A stretch of DNA of 38,979 nucleotides, from contig NZ_VUNS01000037.1 in assembly GCF_009695545.1 (NCBI RefSeq), positions 1-38,979 of the forward strand, in the 5' to 3' direction. A model generated the notes under the pieces. That model was not told where the DNA came from. It made no database searches and was given only the letters and a program-made list of their open reading frames with translations. Position numbers and translations under genes: made by a program. The stretch's first letter is position 1. Each line of letters starts with the position of its first letter. This stretch comes from Victivallis lenta. Its GTDB lineage: Bacteria > Verrucomicrobiota > Lentisphaeria > Victivallales > Victivallaceae. Shown here one piece after another: positions 8,446-15,477 of this stretch.

Positions 8446-9575
8446 TGCCTGATTCCGCCACACATCGCAAGCTCACAAAATTTACCCTGTCTGCCGCCCC
8501 CGCCCTTTTTGCCGGGCAGGATACGGCTGAATTGATCCATCATGCCTGTCTTTTGCCGGACTTGGTACAGAATGGTGAACCGGATGCAATGCGTGTTTGT
8601 TTTGAGCTGGACGGAATACCGTTCCACTATTTGCCGGATGTTCCGTTGGAGAATCTTTACCGCCATCATTACCGGGATGCGGCCGGTACGGTAAAAAGGT
8701 GCCGTAGTTTCAATAACCACCATTATGATTTTGCCATAAAGGGCTTGACTCGGTCTCTGTCGCGGATTCTCGAACTGTTGCGAACGGGGCGAAACGATGA
8801 AGCAATGAAAACGACCGGTATGTTGCTGCATGTGTTGCAGGATAATTCCTTTGGCGTTCATACATTGGAAGGCGTCGGCGGAACCGATGTGTTTTTCTTT
8901 GACCGGTTGGAGTTGTGGAGAGAATCTCCATTTCAAAGATTATGTCGTCTGAGTTGCAGCGATACGAGTCCGCAGCTTTCTCGTCAACCGGAAGCGCTGG
9001 GAGGTTCCGTCGATGAGGCGTCGCTTCGGATTTACCGGCGCTGGTGCAATGCCATCCGTTTGGGGCGCAGGAAATGCGTGGAAGTTCTGTTGAACAGCAA
9101 AGCCGATCTTCAACCGATGACAGCAGCTTCGGTTTTGCTCGGTGCGGATGTATTGCAGACCCTCAACGCATTGTACCAGAATAATGAAAAGAGCGGGCAG
9201 AAGATTCCTTTGACGGAATTCGAGCCGTATGAGTCGCCAGTCCGCAAACTGGCGGAAACGGCGAATGGCAATTCTATTTTTTCCATATCGTTGGAAGAAC
9301 ATCTGTTCTACCAGTTTCCGGAACATCTGTTTGAGTTTTTTTCAACCGGGGTTCAGGCAACTGGCGACGCTCCGGTTCACTATGAGTTGATCAACAACAA
9401 TGTTACGGAACAATACGGCATACTGTTGCCGGGAAAGTCGGAACAGTGGCGGATCAGATTTCCAAAACATCGCTTCGGCATGAAGTTTAGCGTGGAACGT
9501 GGCTCTGCGCAGATTATTCTGACTGATCCGAAGCTGCAATGCCTTGGGAAACCACCGCATTCGCTTGTGCATTAA
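8445..9575 (+). CDS. Zn-dependent phospholipase C / S1-P1-like helical protein
   Basis: This 376-aa protein shares the TAATG junction with the DUF4838 gene; AAGGTGGA precedes it, so ATG 8445 is chosen over 8418. The first ~170 residues are helical and dotted with His and Asp: HHACLLPDLVQNG, FHYLPDVPLENLYRHHY, FNNHHYDFAIKG, and MLLHVLQDNSFGVHTLEG. This spacing resembles the metal-binding helices of zinc-dependent phospholipase C and S1/P1 nucleases, where LLH...QD...H is a core motif. The C-terminal ~100 residues appear to be a beta domain. No clear signal peptide is seen. Function is not certain; co-transcription suggests a role in the same substrate pathway. The 3' end overlaps the convergent regulator by 62 bases. 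Confidence 0.5.
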   Translation: MPDSATHRKLTKFTLSAAPALFAGQDTAELIHHACLLPDLVQNGEPDAMRVCFELDGIPFHYLPDVPLENLYRHHYRDAAGTVKRCRSFNNHHYDFAIKGLTRSLSRILELLRTGRNDEAMKTTGMLLHVLQDNSFGVHTLEGVGGTDVFFFDRLELWRESPFQRLCRLSCSDTSPQLSRQPEALGGSVDEASLRIYRRWCNAIRLGRRKCVEVLLNSKADLQPMTAASVLLGADVLQTLNALYQNNEKSGQKIPLTEFEPYESPVRKLAETANGNSIFSISLEEHLFYQFPEHLFEFFSTGVQATGDAPVHYELINNNVTEQYGILLPGKSEQWRIRFPKHRFGMKFSVERGSAQIILTDPKLQCLGKPPHSLVH

Positions 9576-10581
9576 TGACCAAAGAGTCGCGAGGTTGTTC
9601 CGGACTTTTCAGAATGCCGGCAAAATACTTGGCGGAGAGTTCTCCGATTTGCAACGGGCAGAAGCCGATAGTGGCGATCCCCAGTTCCTCGATCAGAAGT
9701 CGCGACGGAGAGGAGTTTACCAGAAGCCGCCTCTGCTCATTCAAATTCTCTCCTCTTGCACGAAAAAAATCATATATTCCCAAGCCGACAAAATCGTCTG
9801 TCACCCAGAACCCGGTGTTGGACGGCACATTCAGAAAGCGTTCTGCGATGCGATGTCCGGCTTCGACCGTGGGATATTCCTCCAAGTCAATGATCTCGAC
9901 CTCCGGAGGGGGAATGATGTTGCGATCGTTCCGAATCATGATAATTTTCCGGCACCCGGTCCTTTCCCAAAATTGGCAGGAAAGCCGCACAAGCCCGTCA
10001 AAGTCATAATACACGGGATGAAAATTCTCAGGCAAGATAACATTAGCGGGAGGATTGATCACCAGAACCTGCCGCATACCGTAAGTCTGGCAGGCGGAAA
10101 GAACCCTGTTGACCATGGAGTTGCCGCAAACGATACCTTGACTTGATTGCCAATAAAAACTATTGACATCGTCCAGCAATTCCCGATAAATCACCTGAAC
10201 GGAAATATCACTCGAGGAAAATCCCTGAATCAGCGCACTCAGACGTAATTCAAAAAAATCATTCAGCTGCTTGCGAAAGTGATGATGCAGAATCAGGACA
10301 CGAAAGTTAAGCGAAGTCACCTTTCGCAACAATTCAAAATCCTTGATTATGACCCCTTCGCCAGCCTTGCAGGAGATGAACCCTTGCGCTGTCAGAAGAG
10401 CGACGGCCCTGCGTACTGTGGTGATGGAGGTATTGTGCTTTTCACACAGATCGCTCAGCGTACAAAAAAAATGACCATTACGTGGCTTTGCTTCCAGAAT
10501 CTGAACAGAAATCTTTTCTGCCAACTTCTTATAAAGCGGGCGAAAAGAAAGATTATCTTGATTGTCCTTTGGTATTTGCAT
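9514..10581 (-). CDS. GntR-type HTH / LacI-type sensor transcriptional regulator
   Basis: This 355-aa cytoplasmic regulator begins with a GntR winged helix (residues ~10-80: LSDLCEKHNTSITTVRRAVALLTAQGFISCKAGEGV). It continues with a periplasmic-binding-protein-like sensor domain with LacI features (QGIVCGNS, ...TGFWVTDDFVGLGIYDFFRA, ...LGIATIGFCPLQIGELSAKYF). This fusion is common in sugar-responsive repressors. ATG 10579-10581 is the first start giving the domain intact; earlier ATGs add only a short tail and no strong SD is visible. It is transcribed divergently from the beta-helix gene, whose promoter carries a palindrome overlapping the -10 box, a likely site for this regulator. Confidence 0.85.
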   Translation of the reverse strand: MQIPKDNQDNLSFRPLYKKLAEKISVQILEAKPRNGHFFCTLSDLCEKHNTSITTVRRAVALLTAQGFISCKAGEGVIIKDFELLRKVTSLNFRVLILHHHFRKQLNDFFELRLSALIQGFSSSDISVQVIYRELLDDVNSFYWQSSQGIVCGNSMVNRVLSACQTYGMRQVLVINPPANVILPENFHPVYYDFDGLVRLSCQFWERTGCRKIIMIRNDRNIIPPPEVEIIDLEEYPTVEAGHRIAERFLNVPSNTGFWVTDDFVGLGIYDFFRARGENLNEQRRLLVNSSPSRLLIEELGIATIGFCPLQIGELSAKYFAGILKSPEQPRDSLVINAQANAVVSQGIAASDQSE

Positions 10582-10616
10582 ATGAAAATAACATAGCAGT
10601 GTTTCTGATAATGTCA

Positions 10617-10636
10617 ATATTTTTTACAAAAAATAT
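10617..10636. promoter_or_regulatory. AT inverted repeat in the regulator/beta-helix intergenic region
   Basis: ATATTTTTT and AAAAAATAT pair exactly around AC. It lies ~36 bases upstream of the regulator's start. It could be an operator or simply a flexible AT-rich segment. Confidence 0.3.
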
Positions 10637-10665
10637 AAAAATAACTATTTTAGATATTATTGGAC

Positions 10666-10694
10666 TTGACATTCCATTCCAACTGTGATAAAAT
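10666..10694 (+). promoter_or_regulatory. Sigma70 promoter of the beta-helix gene
   Basis: TTGACA at 10666-10671 and TAAAAT at 10689-10694 are separated by exactly 17 bases, a near-consensus housekeeping promoter. The start codon of the beta-helix gene follows at 10748, leaving a ~45-base leader ending in GGAGG. Confidence 0.8.
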
Positions 10695-10703
10695 ATTTCA
10701 CAG
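10683..10703. promoter_or_regulatory. Operator-like palindrome over the -10 box
   Basis: CTGTGA (10683-10688) and TCACAG (10698-10703) are perfect inverted halves separated by 9 AT-rich bases that include the -10 element. Binding here would block RNA polymerase. The adjacent divergent GntR/LacI-type regulator is the obvious candidate; a CRP-like protein is an alternative because TGTGA-TCACA halves resemble a CRP site, although the spacing here is 9 rather than 6. Confidence 0.55.
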
Positions 10704-10747
10704 ACAGCTCAAAGGCAATAATACGAAATCTCGATGTGGAGGATCAA

Positions 10748-12061
10748 ATGAAGGTGCGACAACTGTTTACCGCAGGGGCGATGCTGGCCGGAGTAACTTT
10801 CCAAACGGTTGCAGCCGATTGGTATGTTTCTTTTTCTACCGGTAAGAACAAAAATGCGGGAACTCAAGAGGCTCCATTGAAGAATATCTGGAAAGCGCTA
10901 GAGAGTGCCGCGCCCGGCGATACCATCCACATTGCGGAGGGAAATTATTCCGGAAAAATGTCTTGTGGCTGGATCAATATGGATAAGCCCGTAAATCTGA
11001 TCGGAGGTTATTCGCCGGATTTCAGTACACGTAATCCTTTAGTGCATCATACCATGCTCCGTCCGAAAAACGAGCAGAATGCCACCAGGCCGACTTTCGG
11101 GACGCTGACTATAAAGACACGAAAAGCCGGGGCGAACGCCAGTGTACTGATTGATGGTTTCATTTTCGATCATACCGCCGCAAACAGCTATCATCCAGTG
11201 GAGGGAAAACCGGAGGGTTTTTCCGATGGCATGCTGACAATTCCTCCGGCGAAAGGCAAAACCAAGTATCCCTCCATTGACAAAGCGTTGCTCAATGCGG
11301 AAACGGACGGTTCTCTTACAATTCAAAACTGTCTTTTTCTCAACGGTAGTAACTACGCAATCCTCGTCGCACATTTTTCCGGAACGGTCAAAATTCTGAA
11401 CAATGTGTTCATCGGCAACCGCATGATGGGGGCCGATGTGAGAAGTACCAATGGCAAACCGGGAATGGTGGAGTTTGAATTTTCCAACAACACACTGCTT
11501 TTTACTTGGACACGGACAAAGGCCTTTGAGGATATGGGATTCGGAGTGCGGGCCAATGCCAATATGTCTACCAATATCCATCACAATATCATCGGCTTGA
11601 ACACCATGTCCGGCTTCGACAACACCAAGGGCAACGACAAAACCAAAGCGGTCACGCTGGAAGACAATATCTTTTTTCTCAACAAGACAGCGGATGTCAC
11701 TGTTACAATCAGCCCCTCCATCAAATTCATGAAAGTCGAAGACGAGGGATTCGACGATCTTGCCGATGTGGACGGAATGAAAAGTGTCAAAGACAACCTC
11801 GGCCTGAAAGATCCTGCCTTGTTTAAGGGGATTATAGATGAAAAATACCTCAATGCGTTTCTCGCTGCGACCTACTCGGAAAAGGTTGAATACGATGAAA
11901 ATTCGCCGATCAATCAATTTCGTGCCGCCCTGGGTCTGAATAAACAGGGGAAAATCACTTCTAAAGTGTCTATGTTTGCCAATCCGTATCCCTTTGACAG
12001 TGCAATCAAATTTTTCGGAGCAGTTCAGGGAACAGGCGCCCAGATACCGGCGCAGCAGTAA
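10748..12061 (+). CDS. Secreted right-handed parallel beta-helix protein (pectate-lyase-like)
   Basis: This 437-aa protein has a signal peptide (MKVRQLFTAGAMLAGVTFQTVAA) followed by DWYVSFSTGKNKNAGTQEAPLKNIWKAL and GDTIHIAEGNY. These are the DUF1565/pectate-lyase-like opening in which a GT..PLK.I..AL segment leads into a beta helix. Later rungs are visible as repeated short strands with Asn ladders (LTIQNCLFLNGSNYAI, VKILNNVFIGN, FEFSNNTLLF, NIHHNIIGLN, VTLEDNIFFLN). No catalytic set is identifiable, so it may bind or cleave a polysaccharide. The start is fixed by GGAGG six bases upstream. Expression probably responds to the divergent regulator. Confidence 0.8.
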   Translation: MKVRQLFTAGAMLAGVTFQTVAADWYVSFSTGKNKNAGTQEAPLKNIWKALESAAPGDTIHIAEGNYSGKMSCGWINMDKPVNLIGGYSPDFSTRNPLVHHTMLRPKNEQNATRPTFGTLTIKTRKAGANASVLIDGFIFDHTAANSYHPVEGKPEGFSDGMLTIPPAKGKTKYPSIDKALLNAETDGSLTIQNCLFLNGSNYAILVAHFSGTVKILNNVFIGNRMMGADVRSTNGKPGMVEFEFSNNTLLFTWTRTKAFEDMGFGVRANANMSTNIHHNIIGLNTMSGFDNTKGNDKTKAVTLEDNIFFLNKTADVTVTISPSIKFMKVEDEGFDDLADVDGMKSVKDNLGLKDPALFKGIIDEKYLNAFLAATYSEKVEYDENSPINQFRAALGLNKQGKITSKVSMFANPYPFDSAIKFFGAVQGTGAQIPAQQ

Positions 12062-12085
12062 CAACTTAACGATAGAGATTGTTTT

Positions 12086-13126
12086 ATGAGCACAAACATT
12101 CTGAAAATGACATTCTGCGTCCTTCTCGGTTCGCTTGGAATGTCCCTTTCCGCAGCACACATCCGTGTCTTCGAGGGCCACCGGCCGACCCAGTACTCGG
12201 CTTATGTGTTCGACACCTACAACAATCGTCTTTTCAAGGGACAGCCCCCCTATGGGGAACCGCTGTGCTATTTCGATCGGGATACGAAACGGGTCTACGC
12301 CGGCCGGGACAAAACCGGAAAAATCCTGTTCAACTATGTTTTCGACAAAAACTACAGCAAACTGATCCCCGGATCGTACCCCAACGGCAAACCCGCCATG
12401 TATTATGACAAGGTGAGAACGCCGCCCAGTTTCAGAAGAAATTCTCCCGGCGGCCCCATTCTGGCGATCTTCTATGAAGGACGCGTGATTCAGGGAAGCT
12501 CTCCCGCCGGGAAGGCGCTGATCACCTTTTCCGACAATTACAAGGAACTTCCGGAAGCCATGATGGTCTACATTGCCAGTCAGCTGTATCTGAAAGACAT
12601 CGGAGACGCCGTCCCCGCCCCCGCCCCCAAAGTGGACACGGCAAAAGTAACGGTTCCGGTCTACAAGGGCGAACCTTCCGCCAAGGACATTCTGGTGTCC
12701 TACAAAGGAAAAAAGCTGTGGGAAGGCGCCGGTACGGACGGCGAACCGGACTATTCCGTGAAAGTCATCAAAGGAGTCAGCCATGTAAAGATCTACAAGG
12801 GGCTGGATCAGACAAAACCGGCCGCATACACCTATTACAAATTTGTTCTTTACGAGGGGGATGTCAGCGGTGACGACAGTCTCGGCAAGCCGCTGATGAA
12901 CTATTCCATATTGAATTTCTACCGTCCCGGCGAAGATGTGCCGAACGCCGTCTGCTGTTTCAGTCGGAATCAGGAACGGCTGTTCAAAGGACAGAGCGCG
13001 GAGACGCCCGGCGAACTGATATTCAGCTTCCCGTCAAACGAGAATGTTTACATCAATCTTGGAACAAAAATTTTCATTATTTACAAATATTTTTTCGAGC
13101 AAGCCGCCCGGGATAAGTCAAAATAA
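12086..13126 (+). CDS. Secreted protein of ~20-residue beta repeats, unknown family
   Basis: This 346-aa protein has a signal peptide (MSTNILKMTFCVLLGSLGMSLSAA). The mature chain contains repeated units of 19-22 residues following [R/K]-[L/V]-[F/Y/I]-x-G-x(4-6)-G-[K/E]-P-x3-[F/Y]-D. Examples are NNRLFKGQPPYGEPLCYFD, TKRVYAGRDKTGKILFNYVF, YSKLIPGSYPNGKPAMYYD and GRVIQGSSPAGKALITF, with looser copies after a Pro/Ala-rich linker at about residue 175. The pattern suggests a beta-hairpin solenoid or propeller and recalls MORN-variant repeats, but no match is claimed. It follows the beta-helix gene by 24 bases and may be co-transcribed. Confidence 0.6.
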   Translation: MSTNILKMTFCVLLGSLGMSLSAAHIRVFEGHRPTQYSAYVFDTYNNRLFKGQPPYGEPLCYFDRDTKRVYAGRDKTGKILFNYVFDKNYSKLIPGSYPNGKPAMYYDKVRTPPSFRRNSPGGPILAIFYEGRVIQGSSPAGKALITFSDNYKELPEAMMVYIASQLYLKDIGDAVPAPAPKVDTAKVTVPVYKGEPSAKDILVSYKGKKLWEGAGTDGEPDYSVKVIKGVSHVKIYKGLDQTKPAAYTYYKFVLYEGDVSGDDSLGKPLMNYSILNFYRPGEDVPNAVCCFSRNQERLFKGQSAETPGELIFSFPSNENVYINLGTKIFIIYKYFFEQAARDKSK

Positions 13127-13157
13127 CAAGAAACATAACAAGGAATTGAGGAAAAAA

Positions 13158-13508
13158 ATGCATCGGAAACTGATTGACAACTTCATCAACATTGTGACAA
13201 GGAAATATTTCCGCTTTGACGGTCGGGCTGGCCGGACGGAATTTTGGCTCTTTTTTCTGGCCGTATTCATCGTCAACATCGTTTTGGGATTTATACCGAA
13301 AGCAGGCGGAATTCTCGGATTGGTCTGGACATTGGGAGTACTGCTGCCGACTTTGGGAGTTACCGCACGACGGCTGCATGACATCGGCAAGTCAGGCTGG
13401 ATTCAGTTAGTCGGATTGATCCCGCTGATTGGCGGAATTATTCTGCTGATTCTTTGCGCCAAGCCCGGAGACGTGGCGGCAAATCAATATGGCGAAAGCG
13501 TGAAATGA
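13158..13508 (+). CDS. DUF805 membrane protein
   Basis: This 116-aa inner-membrane protein has three to four hydrophobic helices. It contains FRFDGRAGRTEFW near the start and TARRLHDIGKSGWIQLVGLIPLIGGIILL near the middle, the diagnostic DUF805 sequence. Function of the family is unknown. ATG 13158-13160 is preceded by GAGGAAAA; upstream in-frame ATG 13044 would run into the previous gene and is rejected. It sits between the secreted repeat protein and a lipoprotein in one orientation. Confidence 0.9.
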   Translation: MHRKLIDNFINIVTRKYFRFDGRAGRTEFWLFFLAVFIVNIVLGFIPKAGGILGLVWTLGVLLPTLGVTARRLHDIGKSGWIQLVGLIPLIGGIILLILCAKPGDVAANQYGESVK

Positions 13509-13566
13509 TTGAATTCGGGATGCGCCCGGGTTCATCATATATACAAAACGCATAAGGAGCGTTAAC

Positions 13567-13968
13567 ATGAAAAAGAGTCTTCTTCTCGTCGGCGGTGCGA
13601 TTCTCGCATCGGTAGTCATGACCGGCTGTGCCGGTGTCGGAACCAATAATGGAGCGGTCACGCTCAGTGGCGCGGGCATGAATCTCTACAGTGAGATGTC
13701 CGCCAACGCCATGCTTCCGCAGTATGCGGCGCAGGATGCTGTTGTGGTCAAACGCGATGTCAAGGCGACAGCCGAATTGAAGAGCATCTTCACTGCCTTC
13801 AATTTCGGAGATGCTTCCTACGAAACGTTGAAAGCCGAGGCGCTTAAGCAGGCTCCCGGCGCGACCGATCTCACCGATGTCAAGATGGATTACAAGCAGA
13901 GCTGCATCTGCGGTATCAATACCGTCGTTGTCACCATGACCGCCACCGCGATCAAGTACAACAAGTAA
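13567..13968 (+). CDS. Small lipoprotein, TRL-like
   Basis: This 133-aa protein has a lipoprotein signal (MKKSLLLVGGAILASVVMTGC, lipobox VMTGC, Cys at residue 21). The mature part reads ...VKATAELKSIFTAFNFGDASYETLKAEALKQ...INTVVVTMTATAIKYNK. A GDAS segment followed by an Ala-rich helix and a final V-V-V strand resembles TRL-like/DUF6567 bacterial lipoproteins of unknown function. AAGGAG lies 8 bases before the ATG. A strong hairpin follows the gene, so it probably ends the transcript. Confidence 0.7.
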   Translation: MKKSLLLVGGAILASVVMTGCAGVGTNNGAVTLSGAGMNLYSEMSANAMLPQYAAQDAVVVKRDVKATAELKSIFTAFNFGDASYETLKAEALKQAPGATDLTDVKMDYKQSCICGINTVVVTMTATAIKYNK

Positions 13969-13974
13969 TTGTTT

Positions 13975-14033
13975 TTTTACTGTTGCGGCAACTCATCGGA
14001 ATCTCTGAAAAACGATGAGTTGCCGCAGTAAAA
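13975..14033 (+). terminator. Strong hairpin after the lipoprotein gene
   Basis: Arms 13984-13998 and 14013-14027 pair perfectly over 15 bases around a 14-base loop; TTTTAC (13975-13980) and GTAAAA (14028-14033) extend the stem past a 3-base bulge. Seen from the minus strand it is followed by a T-rich run as well, so it could act in both directions. Confidence 0.7.
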
Positions 14034-14047
14034 GATGATATGTCAAA

Positions 14048-14155
14048 ATGAAATTTATGGAATCAAGTATGAAGGACACAGAAAAACCATTGAAAGATTT
14101 TTTTCGACGGCTTTTCTGTCTTTTTGATACAAAACAGTTCAATCAGGTGTTTTAA
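14048..14155 (+). CDS. Possible 35-aa leader peptide before the O-heptosyltransferase
   Basis: ATG 14048 opens a 35-codon frame ending TAA 14153-14155, one base before the heptosyltransferase ATG. The product MKFMESSMKDTEKPLKDFF... is amphipathic with a basic-aromatic centre. There is no strong SD. It may be a small protein or a leader whose translation re-initiates into the next gene; it overlaps the possible hairpin at 14075-14125, with which it would compete. Confidence 0.3.
   Translation: MKFMESSMKDTEKPLKDFFRRLFCLFDTKQFNQVF
14075..14125 (+). terminator. Weak terminator or attenuator hairpin before the glycosylation operon
   Basis: CAGAAAA (14079-14085) pairs with TTTTCTG (14112-14118), with short flanking pairs, and five T residues follow at 14121-14125. 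It lies 32 bases before the heptosyltransferase start and may limit read-through into the operon. Confidence 0.4.
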
Positions 14156-14156
14156 G

Positions 14157-15458
14157 ATGGATGATTTTACCATAGCGGCGGATAACAATGCGCCGACGCA
14201 AGATATCAGCGTCAATACCGCCAAGCCGGATTTGACCGCAAGTCAAGAACTGGCTAAGGGGCAGCAAGTGGACCAAAAGTCTATTTACGGAGAAGTGCCG
14301 CAGATTCCGACTCTGGATGCGATTGAGGGGATTAAGTTCGACTTCAACGACGGTATCCGCATTCTTTTCCCGCAGAATCAGAAAGAGTATCATGTCACAT
14401 TCTCCGATATCGATACGGGGATTATTCTCTTCAGCCAGGATACCGTTCCCGGAGCCTATGTAACCAGCGTCAAGAAGTTTTATATCCGTTTCCGGCTCGT
14501 CATCCATGAAAAAGGTGGCAGGGAACCGATCTTCACCCATGATTTCGATGCGAAAGACAAAGAAGTAATGATCCAGCTTCCGGTCGGCACCATCGGCGAC
14601 TCCATCGGCTGGTTCAGCTATGTCGAACGCTTCCAGAAAAAGCATCAATGCAAAGTGATCTGCGTCATGGCTCCGTGGATTGCCGAAATCGTGAAGAAAC
14701 AATATCCGGAGATCATATTTATTGCTCCGGAAGAAACGAAAAATTACAAGCCTTACGCCTGTTACCATATGGGGCTTTTCTTCAAGGGCGATGTCGATCA
14801 TCAACCGATCGACTTCCGTTATATCGGATTACACCGGACGGCAGGCTATATTCTCGGAGTCGATCCGGCGGATGAACCGCCGCGTTTTGATCTTTCCGCA
14901 CCACGCCGGATCAGGGAGAAATACGTCTGCATCGCGGCGCAGAGTTCCAGCCAGGCGAAGTATTGGAACAATCCATACGGCTGGGACGATGTCGTCAAAT
15001 TCCTGAAAGAGAACGGATACCGGGTGATCTGCATTGACAAGGAACGAGTTCACGGTACGGGATTGGTCTGGAATCATATCCCGTGGGGGACCGAGGATGA
15101 AACCGGAGACAAACCGCTTCAGGAACGGATTGACCTTATCAAAGACGCGGATTTCTTTATCGGTTTAAGTTCCGGCTTGAGCTGGCTGGCGTGGGGGTGC
15201 AATGTTCCGGTGGTGATGATTTCCGGCTTTACGCATCCGACGAATGAATTTGCAACGCCTTACCGCGTCATCAATTATCACACCTGCCACTCCTGCTGGA
15301 ACGACATGCGCGAGAACTTCGATCACTTTGATTTTCTGTGGTGTCCGCGTCACAAGGGAACCGACCGGCATTTTGAGTGCACGAAACTGATTTCCGCAGA
15401 ACAGGTCATCACGACGATTAAAAAGATACCAACTTTCCGGCCGTTAAACGTCGAATAA
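14157..15458 (+). CDS. Strand-loop-strand protein O-heptosyltransferase (BAHT family, Aah/TibC-like)
   Basis: This 433-aa cytoplasmic glycosyltransferase matches the family that transfers heptose from ADP-heptose to Ser/Thr in strand-loop-strand repeats of autotransporter-type adhesins. Key stretches are LPVGTIGDSIGWFSYVERF, the donor-domain IAAQSSSQAKYWNNPYGWDDVV, ADFFIGLSSGLSWLAWGCNVPVVMISGF, and a C-terminal cysteine set C377-x2-C380-x15-C396-x11-C408, equivalent to the metal-binding cysteines of TibC. ATG 14157 is used; an upstream TTG at 14124 is less likely. The next gene encodes a protein full of the repeats this family modifies, so enzyme and substrate are adjacent. Confidence 0.9.
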   Translation: MDDFTIAADNNAPTQDISVNTAKPDLTASQELAKGQQVDQKSIYGEVPQIPTLDAIEGIKFDFNDGIRILFPQNQKEYHVTFSDIDTGIILFSQDTVPGAYVTSVKKFYIRFRLVIHEKGGREPIFTHDFDAKDKEVMIQLPVGTIGDSIGWFSYVERFQKKHQCKVICVMAPWIAEIVKKQYPEIIFIAPEETKNYKPYACYHMGLFFKGDVDHQPIDFRYIGLHRTAGYILGVDPADEPPRFDLSAPRRIREKYVCIAAQSSSQAKYWNNPYGWDDVVKFLKENGYRVICIDKERVHGTGLVWNHIPWGTEDETGDKPLQERIDLIKDADFFIGLSSGLSWLAWGCNVPVVMISGFTHPTNEFATPYRVINYHTCHSCWNDMRENFDHFDFLWCPRHKGTDRHFECTKLISAEQVITTIKKIPTFRPLNVE

Positions 15459-15477
15459 TTTTATCAGGAGGTACGTT

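Noticed and set aside
11039-12784. 581-codon antisense open frame under the beta-helix and repeat-protein genes
   Set aside because: The sense strand encodes signal peptides and clear repeats; the antisense translation has no domain character.
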